Counted from the first letter of the stretch, positions 37,001 to 44,614 are shown. The stretch is DNA of 64,000 bases from Desulfatibacillum alkenivorans DSM 16219 (GCF_900142135.1 NZ_FQZU01000007.1:124001-188000), one strand, 5' to 3'. A program made the numbers and translations. The notes: a model not told the origin generated them from the letters alone.

Positions 37001-37042
37001 GATCAGATCCTGGCCCAAATCCGCGAGATGTGCGCGGTGTAA
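34004..37042 (+). CDS. Two-module HdrA-type FAD/Fe-S oxidoreductase
   Basis: A 1012-residue fusion. Module 1 (1-440): FAD motif VMVVGGGIAGI (9-19), CSMC (57-60), ferredoxin CIACGQCAAKCP (109-120), CGNCERVCP (164-172) and an HdrA Cys segment YCSSVCCM (267-274). Module 2 (455-940): FVCQCGINIGG, a second FAD motif MVIGGGISGI (599-608) and YCSRLCCTHS. C-terminus (938-1012): two ferredoxin motifs, CSSCMVCVSTCP and CKGCGQCVASC. HdrA-like proteins bifurcate electrons or feed membrane modules. No HdrB, HdrC or MvhD gene is adjacent, so its partners are elsewhere. ATG behind AAGGAGA. Confidence 0.92.
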   Translation: MSNDVVGSVMVVGGGIAGIQASLDLAQSGYKVYMVEKTASIGGVMAMLDKTFPTNDCSMCIMSPKLVEVGRHPNIELITLAEIQGIEGAKGDFTVNIRQAPRYVDTEKCIACGQCAAKCPKKVTDEYNQGLIKRKAIYVPYPQAVPLKFAIDPEQCLKLTKDKCGNCERVCPAGAILYDDKEKILDIHVGSVILAPGFSAFDPKGIDAYAMHQSRNVMTSLEFERILSASGPTGGHLVRPSDSKEPLRIAWLQCVGSRDINRCGNSYCSSVCCMYAIKQAIIAKEHAPYELDCSVFYMDMRTHGKGFEDCYNEARDKHGVDFKRARVHTIDPNAETGDLNLRYVDEDGNVLNDEYDLVVLSVGLEISDPLRELAGKMGVELTPGGFGLVDSFSPVASNVDGIYLCGAFAGPKDIPQSVVEAGSAALMAGSALTASRDTLTVKTEMPPEVNIKGEPPRVGVFVCQCGINIGGVVDVPAVRDYAATLPYVEFSDDNLYSCSQDTQDAMTKLIKEKGLNRIVVAACSPKTHEPLFQETLSAAGLNKYLFEFVNIRNQDSWVHKDDPKKATEKAKDLLRMAVAKVALLSPLEESQLLINQHAMVIGGGISGIAAAQALSAQGYETSIVERDSSLGGQARSLFKTAKHEDIQEKLGRMIQEVEDDPNITVHLNAELADVTGFVGAFQSTVKNDQGEYVLDHGVTIVATGAYELEPTEYLYGQDPRILTGQEMDRKMIENDAVVKNAETAVFIQCVGSREPSRPYCSRLCCTHSVLSALHLKEMNPDMQVYVLYRDIRTYGERENLYKEAREKGVIFIRYSVDDKPKVSAGDSSLTIEVRDPIAGLPLAIKADLLTLASAVVPYNDERLAQQFKLPLNDQGFFVEAHVKLAPSSFATDGVFLCGLAHYPKPIDEAVAQAQAAASAAVTLLSRKSINTSANVAKVDPRFCSSCMVCVSTCPYSAPSMVKEGPNAGKAEINPVLCKGCGQCVASCRSGALHLQGFDTDQILAQIREMCAV

Positions 37043-37056
37043 GCGAATAGAAAAAA

Positions 37057-37095
37057 CCGCCGGAGGCTGGCTGCTTGGCAGCCAGCCTCCGGCGG
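37057..37095 (+). terminator. Terminator after the HdrA-like gene
   Basis: A perfect 18-bp stem (37057-37074 and 37078-37095) with a 3-base loop, beginning CCGCCGGAGG, 14 bases past the stop. It is followed by CCGACTTTTG, so only a short T-run. Confidence 0.85.
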
Positions 37096-37199
37096 CCGAC
37101 TTTTGAAATATTTGGGTCAAAACCTTTTATACGGCGCTCCGTACAAGAAGCGTTTTTGCCGCAGGGGCGCTGCTTGCCGCGCCCGTTGTTTTTATAGAG

Positions 37200-37322
37200 G
37201 CCGGGCTTGCCCCGCCCGGTTCTTGGGCGGCCCAGGCAACGGCAGTTTTTTGCCTGGGTGCGAAGCTCAAAAGGTTTGCCGATCCACTTCACCACGCCTC
37301 TATTGCAAACTGCATCCCGCAA
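37200..37322. repeat. Dispersed repeat R2 (copy of 41560-41682)
   Basis: About 120 bases alignable in direct orientation with 41560-41682. They share CAGGCAACGGCAGTTT.TTGCCTGGG, GCGAAGC.CAAAAGG.TTGCC and GATCCACTTC. They contain a GCCCAGGCAA...TTGCCTGGG inverted repeat. The remainder of the gap 37096-37559 holds no gene; the final 60 bases are AT-rich and probably carry the promoter of the PaaX-like gene. Confidence 0.8.
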
Positions 37323-37559
37323 CCCCCCATCATTCCGGCGCTAAAAATTCTAGGTTAAGCAGCGCCCTGTGAAACCCCACATTAGCTTTTTGTCGCCTTT
37401 TATCGCTCCAGCATGGCTAATGCTCATGGGGTTAATCCAATAGACGGAAACGGATGGTGCTGCTGGAGGTATTTATTACAAAATAAGTTGACATAGATAA
37501 TATATTGTAATATTGATTTTCCATGCGATCGCCTTTTTCCTTTTTTGGGAAAGAAGCCA

Positions 37560-38384
37560 ATGAACTGGAAAATCACCCCGAAAATTCTCATCGTCAGCAT
37601 CCTGCACGTCTCGGATAACAAGGCCATGCCCATCAAGGACATGATCGCCATCGGCAAGTTGTTCGGGTTTACCGGCAACGTTATACGGGTGACGACGGCC
37701 CGGTTGGTGCGGGACGGGCGTTTGGAAAACGACGAACGGGGGTTATATCGCATTAAAGACATGGACACGCCCATCAGCCGGTTTGTCAACGCCTGGAAAC
37801 AGGGTGAGGCTCGGGTGAAGGAATGGGACGGGGCGTGGATTTGCTGCCTGGCCCCTAACGGAACCGCGGGGCGCCGGAAGAAAAACGCCAAGGCCCTGGA
37901 GCTTCCGGGATTTCGGGAAGGTTTGCCCGGTTTGTGGGTGCGGCCCGCCAATCTGACCATGGACTTGACTTCCCTTAAAAAGCTGCTTGTGCACCAGGGC
38001 ATGGACCCGGCCGGAGAATTGTTTGTCGGCCGCGACTTTTCGGAAAAAACCGCGGTCCAGTGGCAAAAAATTCTCTGGCCCGTGGAAGAGCTGGTTCGGG
38101 ACATGGAACAAGCTCTGGAACGCATTGAAAAAAGCAAGGCCCGCATCCAAGGCCTGCCGCCGGAGAGCGCGCTTATGGAAACCTATCTGGTGGGCACGGA
38201 AACGGTGCACATGCTGGTTAAGGATCCTTTGCTGCCTGAAGAAATAATGCCTCCGGTCCATCGCATGAAGCTGGCCGGGGCCATGCTGGAATATAATAAA
38301 ATCGGCAAGGACGTCTGGGAGCGAGAGGCTTTTGGCCTGCGTTTTTCCCAATCCCCCTCCCACATGGAACTGGAAGGAGTGTAA
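37560..38384 (+). CDS. PaaX-like transcriptional regulator
   Basis: A 274-residue protein. The N-terminal winged helix (MNWKITPKILIVSILHVSDNKAMPIKDMIAIGKLFGFTGNVIRVTTARLVRDGRLENDERGLYRI) matches PaaX, the phenylacetyl-CoA-responsive repressor of aromatic catabolism. The C-terminal part is compatible but diverged. It sits right before the dehydratase operon and is the likely regulator. An in-frame TTG at 37545 is less likely than ATG 37560; neither has a strong Shine-Dalgarno. Confidence 0.8.
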   Translation: MNWKITPKILIVSILHVSDNKAMPIKDMIAIGKLFGFTGNVIRVTTARLVRDGRLENDERGLYRIKDMDTPISRFVNAWKQGEARVKEWDGAWICCLAPNGTAGRRKKNAKALELPGFREGLPGLWVRPANLTMDLTSLKKLLVHQGMDPAGELFVGRDFSEKTAVQWQKILWPVEELVRDMEQALERIEKSKARIQGLPPESALMETYLVGTETVHMLVKDPLLPEEIMPPVHRMKLAGAMLEYNKIGKDVWEREAFGLRFSQSPSHMELEGV

Positions 38385-38389
38385 AGCCA

Positions 38390-39493
38390 TTGAACGCCAT
38401 ACAAAGCCAATTAAAAGCCCTGCATGATGCAGGCAAGCCCGTGCTGGGCTGCTTCCCCTTGTATCCGCCTTTGGAATTGATCCACTCCCTGGGAATCGCC
38501 CCGGCGGTGCTGTGGGGATTCAAGCCCTATTTCCCTCAGGTTCCCCTGGCTGACAAACACTTGCAGAATTACGCATGCTCCGTGGGCAGATATCTTGTGG
38601 AGTTCGTCTTGCAGGACGCGGGGGAGACTCTGGACGGCCTGTTGATGTACAACGCGTGCGACACCTTGCGGAACCTGCCGGAAATCATTGGCCGGGGCCT
38701 GGCAAAGGATGCGGCTTTGCCGCTGCACACCTTCCATGTCCCTGCCGTTTCCATGGAGAGACGCGGCGCCAGGGAATATTTGAAAGATCGCCTGGACGGC
38801 CTGATCGCCTGGCTGGAGGCGGCGTTCTCCGTAAAATTCGATCCCGACGCCTTTGAAAAGAGCGTGAACCTGTACGCTGAGATGCGCGGGCTCATGCAAA
38901 AGGCCCAGAAGTTCGCCGGGGAAGGCAAGGCCTTGTTTTCTGAATTGGCGGAGCTTTGCGGCAAGCTGAATTTCATGCTGGTGGAGGATCAGATAGCCGC
39001 CTTGCAGGACTTTTGCGGCGCCTGCGAGCAAAAGACTCCGGCGCCGGCGGGCTCGCGGGTGGCAATCAGCGGCATCCTGCCGCCTCCGCCGGAAATCCTG
39101 AAGGCCATGGAAGGCGCGGGGCTGACGATTGTGGGCGCCGACCTCGCCAACATGCATCGGGCCTGGGCGTATTCTCCAACGCCGAGTAAAGACCCGGCTG
39201 CTTATTATGCGGATTTTTACGAAAACCATTTTCCCTGCACAACGCTTCTGCCCACGGCGGACAGACGCCTGCCCGCCCTGGAATCCATGCTGGAGGATTG
39301 CCGCGCCGGGGCTTGGATATTCGCCGGGGAGAAGTTTTGCGAACACGAGTATTTTGAACTGCCCTACGTGGAAAAAGCGCTCAAGGCCAAGGGAATCGGC
39401 GTGCTTAGCCTGGAGTTCTCCCTGGGCGACGAGCAAAACCTGGGCTCCATGAAAACCCGCATAGAAGCCTTTGCGGAAATGATCGAGAAATAA
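38390..39493 (+). CDS. 2-hydroxyacyl-CoA dehydratase / benzoyl-CoA reductase-type subunit (first)
   Basis: A 367-residue member of the HgdB/BcrB-BcrC family, whose subunits hold a [4Fe-4S] cluster for ATP-driven low-potential reduction. Motifs: GKPVLGCFPLYPPLELIHSLGIAPAVLWG (substrate end), YACSVGRYLVE (Cys ligand) and MYNACDTLRNL (second Cys). The start is a TTG behind GGAAGGAG. The operon order is two subunits, then activase. By eye I cannot tell a 2-hydroxyacyl-CoA dehydratase from an aryl-CoA reductase. Confidence 0.9.
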   Translation: MNAIQSQLKALHDAGKPVLGCFPLYPPLELIHSLGIAPAVLWGFKPYFPQVPLADKHLQNYACSVGRYLVEFVLQDAGETLDGLLMYNACDTLRNLPEIIGRGLAKDAALPLHTFHVPAVSMERRGAREYLKDRLDGLIAWLEAAFSVKFDPDAFEKSVNLYAEMRGLMQKAQKFAGEGKALFSELAELCGKLNFMLVEDQIAALQDFCGACEQKTPAPAGSRVAISGILPPPPEILKAMEGAGLTIVGADLANMHRAWAYSPTPSKDPAAYYADFYENHFPCTTLLPTADRRLPALESMLEDCRAGAWIFAGEKFCEHEYFELPYVEKALKAKGIGVLSLEFSLGDEQNLGSMKTRIEAFAEMIEK

Positions 39494-39503
39494 GGAGGGC
39501 GGC

Positions 39504-40745
39504 ATGGCTCAATTTGTCAAAACGGATGCGGGAAAACGGCTGACCCGGCTTATCACCAACGGCTATATGGACAATATCGTCAAGGCCCAGCAAGGCGCCT
39601 TTGTGGTGTGGATCGCCATTATCGTTCCTGCGGAGATTTTTGCGGGTTTTGATAACGTAATCTACTGCGTGCCCGAAAGCCATTCCGCCCTGTGCGCGGG
39701 AAAAGGCGTGGGCGTCTCTTTGTGCGAAAAGGCGGAAAATCTGGGATACTCCATGGACCTGTGCTCCTACGCACGCATCGACATGGGCTGCCACTTCAAC
39801 CAGGGCGCGGACTCCCCGGCGGGCGGCCTGCCCAAGCCGGACCTGCTGGTCTCCAATAACAACAACTGCACCTTGCTGGCCAAGTGGTTTGACGTGTACC
39901 ATCGGGAGTGGGACATCCCCCATTTCATCCTGGATATTCCGTTTTGCTACCAGCCGCAAAAGCAGCGGGACATGGAATACATCGTCAGCCAGTTTCAGGA
40001 CTTGATTCAGACCGTGGAAAAACTCTCCGGCCAGAAGTTCAACCCGGAAAAAATGGCCCAGGCCTGGGAAAACTCCGTGGAAGCCGCCAAGCATTGGCGG
40101 CGTTTTCTGGCGGCGGCCAAAAACAAGCCTTCGGGGATTACGGCCTTTGACTCCTTCGTCCAGATGGCGCCCACCCTGACCATGCGGGGGACGCCGGAAC
40201 TGGCCGAGCATTACCGCTTTTTGGCCGACGAAACGGAAGCGCGCGTTGACCAGGGGATTGTTCCCGCGCCCAACGAAAAATACCGCCTTTTGTGGGATAA
40301 CATAGCGCCCTGGCACCAGTTGCGCAAAATGTCCTCCCGCCTGGGAGCGCTGGACGCCAACATCATCGCCGCGTCATACACCTATTGCATCGGCAGCCTG
40401 GAAGGGAGCCTGGACCCGCTGGAGTTTGCATCCCTCTCCCCATTGGAAGGCATGGCGAGGGTGCAGAATTTCACCATCTGCCCCCATGGGCTGCAGCTCA
40501 GGGGCCAGGCCATGAAACAGGCCATCGAGGAAATGGATATAGACGGCGTGGTTTTCGCCTCCAACCGGAGTTGCAAGGTGTATTCGCTCATGCAAATGGA
40601 CCAGCAGCGCTACGTGCAGGAGGAACTGGGCGTGCCAACGGTCATGATCGACGTGGATCACGCAGACGAGCGGAAGTACAGCGAGGAAACCGCCTTCGTG
40701 CGCCTGGAGGCGCTGCTGGAAAGCATTGATGAGGCCAGGAGGTAA
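39504..40745 (+). CDS. 2-hydroxyacyl-CoA dehydratase / benzoyl-CoA reductase-type subunit (second)
   Basis: A 413-residue partner subunit of the same family: IAIIVPAEIFAGFDNVIYCVPESHSALCAGKG, MDLCSYARIDMGC (Cys ligands), LVSNNNNCTLLAKWFD, and GVVFASNRSCKVYSLMQMDQQRYVQEELGVPTVMIDVDHADERKYS near the C-terminus. The unusual PESHSALC segment may define substrate. It begins 10 bases after the first subunit, behind AAGGAGGGC. Forms the catalytic component with its neighbour. Confidence 0.9.
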   Translation: MAQFVKTDAGKRLTRLITNGYMDNIVKAQQGAFVVWIAIIVPAEIFAGFDNVIYCVPESHSALCAGKGVGVSLCEKAENLGYSMDLCSYARIDMGCHFNQGADSPAGGLPKPDLLVSNNNNCTLLAKWFDVYHREWDIPHFILDIPFCYQPQKQRDMEYIVSQFQDLIQTVEKLSGQKFNPEKMAQAWENSVEAAKHWRRFLAAAKNKPSGITAFDSFVQMAPTLTMRGTPELAEHYRFLADETEARVDQGIVPAPNEKYRLLWDNIAPWHQLRKMSSRLGALDANIIAASYTYCIGSLEGSLDPLEFASLSPLEGMARVQNFTICPHGLQLRGQAMKQAIEEMDIDGVVFASNRSCKVYSLMQMDQQRYVQEELGVPTVMIDVDHADERKYSEETAFVRLEALLESIDEARR

Positions 40746-40749
40746 GGGG

Positions 40750-41526
40750 ATGTTTTTTGCAGGCGTAGACATAGGCTCCACATCCACCGAATGCGTGATT
40801 CTGAACGAGTCAGGCGAAATTGTCGCTGCGGACATGCGGCCCACGGGCGCAAACAGCGCCAAGGCGGCTCAGGCGGTTTTGGACTCAGCTGTGGAAAAGG
40901 CGGGGCTGGACGCTCCGCCCCACCGGATCGTGGCCACGGGCTACGGCCGGGTGAGCGCGCCTTTCGCCCATAAGGTGGTGACGGAAATCACCTGCCACGC
41001 CCGGGGCGTGCTGCATCTTTTTCCCCAGGTCAGGACTATCGTGGACGTGGGAGGCCAGGACAGCAAGGTCATCCGCATCGGCCCCAAAGGCAATGTGATC
41101 GACTTTGTCATGAACGACAAATGCTCGGCCGGCAGCGGCAGGTTTTTGGAAGTCATGGCCCGGGCTTTGGAGGTCGAATTGGACGACCTGGGGCCGCTGT
41201 CGGAAAAAAGCGCCGAGGAAATTTCCATCAGCAGCATGTGCACGGTGTTCGCCGAATCGGAGGTCATATCCCTGGTGGCCAGAGCCGTCCCGGTGGAGGA
41301 CATTATCAACGGCATTCACAAATCCATTGTCAACCGCCTGGCCAGCCAGATGCAGCGGATGAATCCCGAGCCGGATATTGTCATGACCGGCGGAGTGGCC
41401 AAGAATTCCGGGATGGTGAAAAAACTGTCCATGGCTGCCGGGCACACGGTGTTAGTCCCTGAAAATCCCCGCATGACCGGCGCCCTGGGCGCGGCCCTGA
41501 CGGCCATGGGGTTGGAAAGGGAATAG
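40750..41526 (+). CDS. Acyl-CoA dehydratase activase (HgdC/BcrA-D-like ATPase)
   Basis: A 258-residue ASKHA ATPase that injects an electron into the dehydratase/reductase at the cost of ATP. Motifs: AGVDIGSTSTECVIL (phosphate-1, 4-18), VATGYGRVSAPFAH, VDVGGQDSKVI (phosphate-2), NDKCSAGSGRFLE with Cys125 and SSMCTVFAESEV with Cys164. These two Cys of each monomer hold the [4Fe-4S] cluster shared by the dimer. GGAGG at 40738-40742 selects ATG 40750; an ATG at 40726/40729 inside the previous gene is rejected. Confidence 0.95.
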   Translation: MFFAGVDIGSTSTECVILNESGEIVAADMRPTGANSAKAAQAVLDSAVEKAGLDAPPHRIVATGYGRVSAPFAHKVVTEITCHARGVLHLFPQVRTIVDVGGQDSKVIRIGPKGNVIDFVMNDKCSAGSGRFLEVMARALEVELDDLGPLSEKSAEEISISSMCTVFAESEVISLVARAVPVEDIINGIHKSIVNRLASQMQRMNPEPDIVMTGGVAKNSGMVKKLSMAAGHTVLVPENPRMTGALGAALTAMGLERE

Positions 41527-41559
41527 ATATAAAACAAGTTGGGGGCGCCTTTGGGACGC

Positions 41560-41682
41560 GCAGGGCTTGCCCCGCCGGTTTTTGGGCGCCCCAGGCAACG
41601 GCAGTTTGTTGCCTGGGTGCGAAGCACAAAAGGCTTGCCGATCCACTTCCATACGCCTTGATTGCCAATGGCATCCGGCGAC
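41560..41682. repeat. Dispersed repeat R3 (copy of 37200-37322)
   Basis: Second copy of the R2 repeat, in direct orientation. The gap between activase and ankyrin genes (41527-42087) holds no gene; it also carries CAGGGCTTGCCCTG near 41798, and the repeat below. The AT-rich tract 41935-42020 probably promotes the ankyrin gene. Confidence 0.8.
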
Positions 41683-41825
41683 CTCCCGTATTCTGCGTGT
41701 CTTCGTTCCCCTGGTCCTCCGTGGGAATGTATACCGGCGATGATTCGCGGCAATCGTATGTCATAACGGCTGGGGATCATTCCGCTCTGTAGCTTCAGGG
41801 CTTGCCCTGCCATTTTTTTGCTCTT

Positions 41826-41899
41826 CATTCCCATGCCGAAAATTGTAGGTTGGATAGAGCCCCGCGAAACCCAACAAATTGCCGCCGCGAAGCGGCATC
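41826..41899. repeat. Dispersed repeat, GTAGGTTG...AAACCCAACA family (copy 1)
   Basis: A 74-base stretch aligning without gaps to 58025-58098 with 8 mismatches. It contains GTAGGTTG, AAACCCAACAAATTGC and CCGCGAAGCGGCATC (a short hairpin, GCCGC..GCGGC). Similar GTAGGTTG/CAACC dispersed elements are common in other genomes. Confidence 0.8.
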
Positions 41900-42087
41900 A
41901 TCAAAAACCCCTAATCGTAGAAGTACGCAAAAAAAATCAATCTGCATTCCATTTTAAAAAAAATTTATGGTATAATTACACAATTATCCATTATAGATAT
42001 GATAACAATCATCTTTTGTGGATAACAACTATGTCATGGGCGCCGGCCTTGGGCGCTATTGACAGCCTTGCAAACAAAGGGGGGGAA

Positions 42088-42690
42088 ATGATCCAGCTAA
42101 AGCGGTTTTTATTGCCGGACATCTTCCAGGCGGCCCAACAAGGAAGGATGCGAACGGTGAAATCCTTTTTGCAAAAAGGGACGCCCGTGGACGTCAGGGA
42201 CGGAAGCGGCAGAACCCCTTTGATGCATGCCGCCGAGGAAGGCCGCCCCCAAATGGTGCAGTTTTTGCTGGATTCCGGGGCCGATCCAAACGCAGAGGAC
42301 GATACACAGTTTACGCCATTGGGGCTTGCCGTACATTACTCGCATAATCTTGAATGCGTCAGGTTGCTGATAGATCACGGGGCCGACGTGAACGCCCAGG
42401 ATGATGAGGGCTTCAGCATCCTCATGTTGGCTGTCGATGACGCTCCATTGGAATTGATTAAAATGCTTGTGGAGGCTGGCGCCGACGTCAACCATCAGGA
42501 TTGCGAAGGCGACACTCCGCTAATCGTTGCCATGGACGGTTTTTCTTCAGCGCAGGAAATTCAATATTTGCTGGACTCAGGGGCGGACAAGACTATTCGT
42601 AACAACGCAGGAAAATGCGCCTATGACGTACTCTATGAAGATGATGACAGTTTTCACGGGCCTGAAATACTGGAACTCGTGCGTTTATAA
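42088..42690 (+). CDS. Ankyrin-repeat protein
   Basis: A 200-residue protein of about five ankyrin repeats starting around residue 10 (IFQAAQQGRMRTVKSFLQKGTPVDVRDGSGRTPLMHAAEEGRPQMVQFLLDSGADPNAED..., ECVRLLIDHGADVNAQDDEGFSILMLA..., LIKMLVEAGADVNHQDCEGDTPL...). It probably binds another protein. The ATG at 42088 follows AAAGGGGGGG; a longer in-frame extension to 41818 runs through the dispersed repeat and is rejected. No signal peptide. Confidence 0.85.
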   Translation: MIQLKRFLLPDIFQAAQQGRMRTVKSFLQKGTPVDVRDGSGRTPLMHAAEEGRPQMVQFLLDSGADPNAEDDTQFTPLGLAVHYSHNLECVRLLIDHGADVNAQDDEGFSILMLAVDDAPLELIKMLVEAGADVNHQDCEGDTPLIVAMDGFSSAQEIQYLLDSGADKTIRNNAGKCAYDVLYEDDDSFHGPEILELVRL

Positions 42691-42740
42691 TTATGTAAGG
42701 CGGCAATTCATCCGGCAGTCAACGCGTTCCAACCCTCACA

Positions 42741-42775
42741 AAAAAACGGCCGGATTCCAACGCGGAATCCGGCCG
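42741..42775 (-). terminator. Terminator downstream of tRNA-Arg
   Basis: A perfect 12-bp stem CGGCCGGATTCC (42747-42758) and GGAATCCGGCCG (42764-42775) with a 5-base loop. On the minus strand it is followed by TTTTTTT. It ends the leftward tRNA transcript. Confidence 0.9.
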
Positions 42776-42819
42776 CAATACAACAAAATAAATCTATACA
42801 CAACAATCCAAAAACAGAA

Positions 42820-42895
42820 TGGCGCCCCCGGCAAGGATCGAACTTGCGACACCAGGATTAGGAATCCTGTGCTCTATCCACTGAGCTACGGGGGC
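42820..42895 (-). tRNA. tRNA-Arg (anticodon CCU)
   Basis: On the minus strand a 76-nt cloverleaf including encoded CCA: acceptor GCCCCCG...CGGGGGC with discriminator G, D arm AGCTCAGTGGATAGAGC, anticodon stem CAGGA/TCCTG with loop TTCCTAA (anticodon CCT), and T arm GTTCGATCC. It reads AGG codons. Confidence 0.97.
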
Positions 42896-43267
42896 TTTTT
42901 CGTCCCGGCCTTCCATATAGGAAAAAAACCGGGCCGCGCCGGATTGTCCGCAAATAAAATCTAACAAACAGCCAACCGGCACGGGCCTTTAGAGCAATAT
43001 TTAGCGCTGATGTCAAGCCCAAATAAGAATTGATCCGGGCTTTTATGGAAATGCTTCGATATCGCTCGCCCTATAGGGCGATCCGCCTTTTTTCCGGCTT
43101 TCAGAGGCCTCCGATCTCCTTTCGGCAGCCGCCTCAGCGAAAATTTTCATAAACGGTCGATTCCTTTAACGGGGTGTAAAGAAAACCGACGCATGCACTT
43201 TGACATAACTTTTTATTATAATGAATAAAATCAATTAGATAAATCCTTGTTTGCAGAAATATTCTCC
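42896..43267. other. Intergenic region upstream of CBS-ACT gene
   Basis: Contains the perfect 16-bp palindrome TCGCCCTATAGGGCGA (43066-43081) and a perfect TATAAT at 43217-43222. A TTGACA at 43200-43205 is only 11 bases before it, too close for a sigma-70 pair. No gene is seen. Confidence 0.4.
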
Positions 43268-43283
43268 TGGCACGGAGCCTGCT
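43268..43283 (+). promoter_or_regulatory. Sigma-54-like promoter
   Basis: TGGCACGGAGCCTGCT matches the -24/-12 consensus TGGCACG-N4-TTGCW at every position but one (C for T), with GG and GC correctly spaced. It lies about 140 bases before the CBS-ACT start codon. I saw no enhancer-binding-protein gene nearby. Confidence 0.55.
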
Positions 43284-43423
43284 TATATCCATTGTCATGC
43301 AAGCCCGGCGGCGTTAACCGGGCAAGGCGGAAAACAGAGCCGGAAGCCCCGCGCATGCCCGGGCCAATTCCACCCGGCGCCATCAGCGGCGAAATATTCA
43401 CAACCCGAAAAGGGGGTGAGACC

Positions 43424-44137
43424 ATGCTAATAAAGGATTGGATGAAGCAGGACGGAGTCTCGGTCAACACCGACTCCACGGTCAAGGAAGCCAGGCGGCT
43501 GATGGAAGTCTGCCACACCCGCACCCTGCCTGTTCTCAAGAAAGGCAAGCTGGTCGGGGTCGTGACGGACCGGGATCTCAAGAGGGCTGCGCCTTCGGAC
43601 GCCACCACCCTCTCCCGGCATGAAATCGCCTATTTGCAGGAAAAAATAGCAGTCAAGGACGTCATGACCAAGGACCCCGTCACCTTGGCGCCCACGGACA
43701 CCGTGGAGCAGGCGGCTATGCTTTTTTTGGAGAAGAAAATCTCCGGTGCGCCGGTCATGGACGACAAGGGCCGCCTCATGGGGACCATCACCCAGGACGA
43801 GCTTTTCAAGGTGCTGATCACCCTCACCGGCGCCTGGCATCGGGGCATTCAGTTCGGATTTCTTTTGGACGACCGGCCCGGCTCCATCAAGGAGGTTGCA
43901 GACATCATTCGGGATTACGACGGCCGAATCCTGAGCATTCTCAGTTCCATGGAAAAGGCGCCCTGGAAAAGCCGGTTCGTGTATATCCGCATCCGGCCCA
44001 TGGACAAAAATTTGCTGCAGCCTTTGCTCGATGAACTGCGCAAAGTCGCCACTATCCTGTACGTTCTGGATCAGACCGAAGGTTCTCGCCTGACCCTGGG
44101 AGCGGATGTGGACGCAGAGCCGGCGGAGGTTGTGTAG
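43424..44137 (+). CDS. CBS-pair plus ACT-domain protein (AcuB-like)
   Basis: A 237-residue protein: two CBS domains (MLIKDWMKQDGVSVNTDSTVKEARRLMEV...GVVTDRDLKRA; VKDVMTKDPVTLAPTDTVEQAAMLFLEKKISGAPVMDDKG..GTITQDELFKVL), then an ACT-like domain (FGFLLDDRPGSIKEVADIIRDYDGRILSILSSM). This layout is that of AcuB-type regulators sensing adenine nucleotides and amino acids; the target is unknown. ATG 43424 follows AGGGGGTGAG. A longer in-frame extension upstream lacks such a site. Confidence 0.88.
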   Translation: MLIKDWMKQDGVSVNTDSTVKEARRLMEVCHTRTLPVLKKGKLVGVVTDRDLKRAAPSDATTLSRHEIAYLQEKIAVKDVMTKDPVTLAPTDTVEQAAMLFLEKKISGAPVMDDKGRLMGTITQDELFKVLITLTGAWHRGIQFGFLLDDRPGSIKEVADIIRDYDGRILSILSSMEKAPWKSRFVYIRIRPMDKNLLQPLLDELRKVATILYVLDQTEGSRLTLGADVDAEPAEVV

Positions 44138-44163
44138 AGCTAAAAACAATTTTCCGGTTTGGG

Positions 44164-44309
44164 GCGGGCGGGCCTTAGGTTTCCCCGTTTTATCCCTGGC
44201 GTCTTAGGGAAGAGGGCGATCCTCTTCCCGATGCGTTCCTTCCTGTGTGTGTGAAGGCCAGGCCCGCCTCTGCTTTTTTTCCATTCGTTCTGTTGTCTTG
44301 ACTTTTTTC
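44164..44309. repeat. 146-bp direct repeat, copy A (structured element)
   Basis: Aligns without gaps to 47599-47744 with 4 mismatches. Structure: outer arms GGCGGGCC (44167-44174) and GGCCCGCC (44261-44268), an inner 9-bp hairpin GGGAAGAGG-GCGAT-CCTCTTCCC (44207-44229), a smaller CCTTC...GAAGG hairpin, then seven T at 44274-44280. It lies 27 bases after the CBS-ACT stop. A complex terminator or structured RNA element is likely. The remaining bases to 44614 hold no gene. Confidence 0.9.
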
Positions 44310-44614
44310 TGATGAATGAAAATGTCAAACCAATTCAAAAGGTCGATTTTGGGCCTTTGGTTCTGCGAGCGCTTTGACTCGTCGGCACGAAAAAAAATTG
44401 GTCTTGGACAAATGAAAGGCAATGTCAAAAATGCCTTGAAAAACTGCGTTAACTTCGGTATTTGTAATCCATCTCCTAACAAAAATTTAAAATTCCGGGT
44501 GATCGACTCGTCTGCGCCCTATAAGGGCACAGATTTATTGGCGCTTAACCGTTCAATCTTGCATTGCCGCTCGATGCGGCGTCAAATTATTTATCAGAAT
44601 CTTGGGAGGGAAAG

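Noticed and set aside
41818-42087. N-terminal extension of the ankyrin gene
   Set aside because: It runs through a dispersed repeat; ATG 42088 has a Shine-Dalgarno.
43200-43222. TTGACA with TATAAT as a sigma-70 promoter
   Set aside because: Only 11 bases apart; too short for a promoter.
44204-44482. Reverse frame sharing the peptide RAWPSHTQEGTHREEDRPLP with 47639-47845
   Set aside because: The identity arises because both lie on the 146-bp repeat; no ribosome-binding site, and the DNA is structured.
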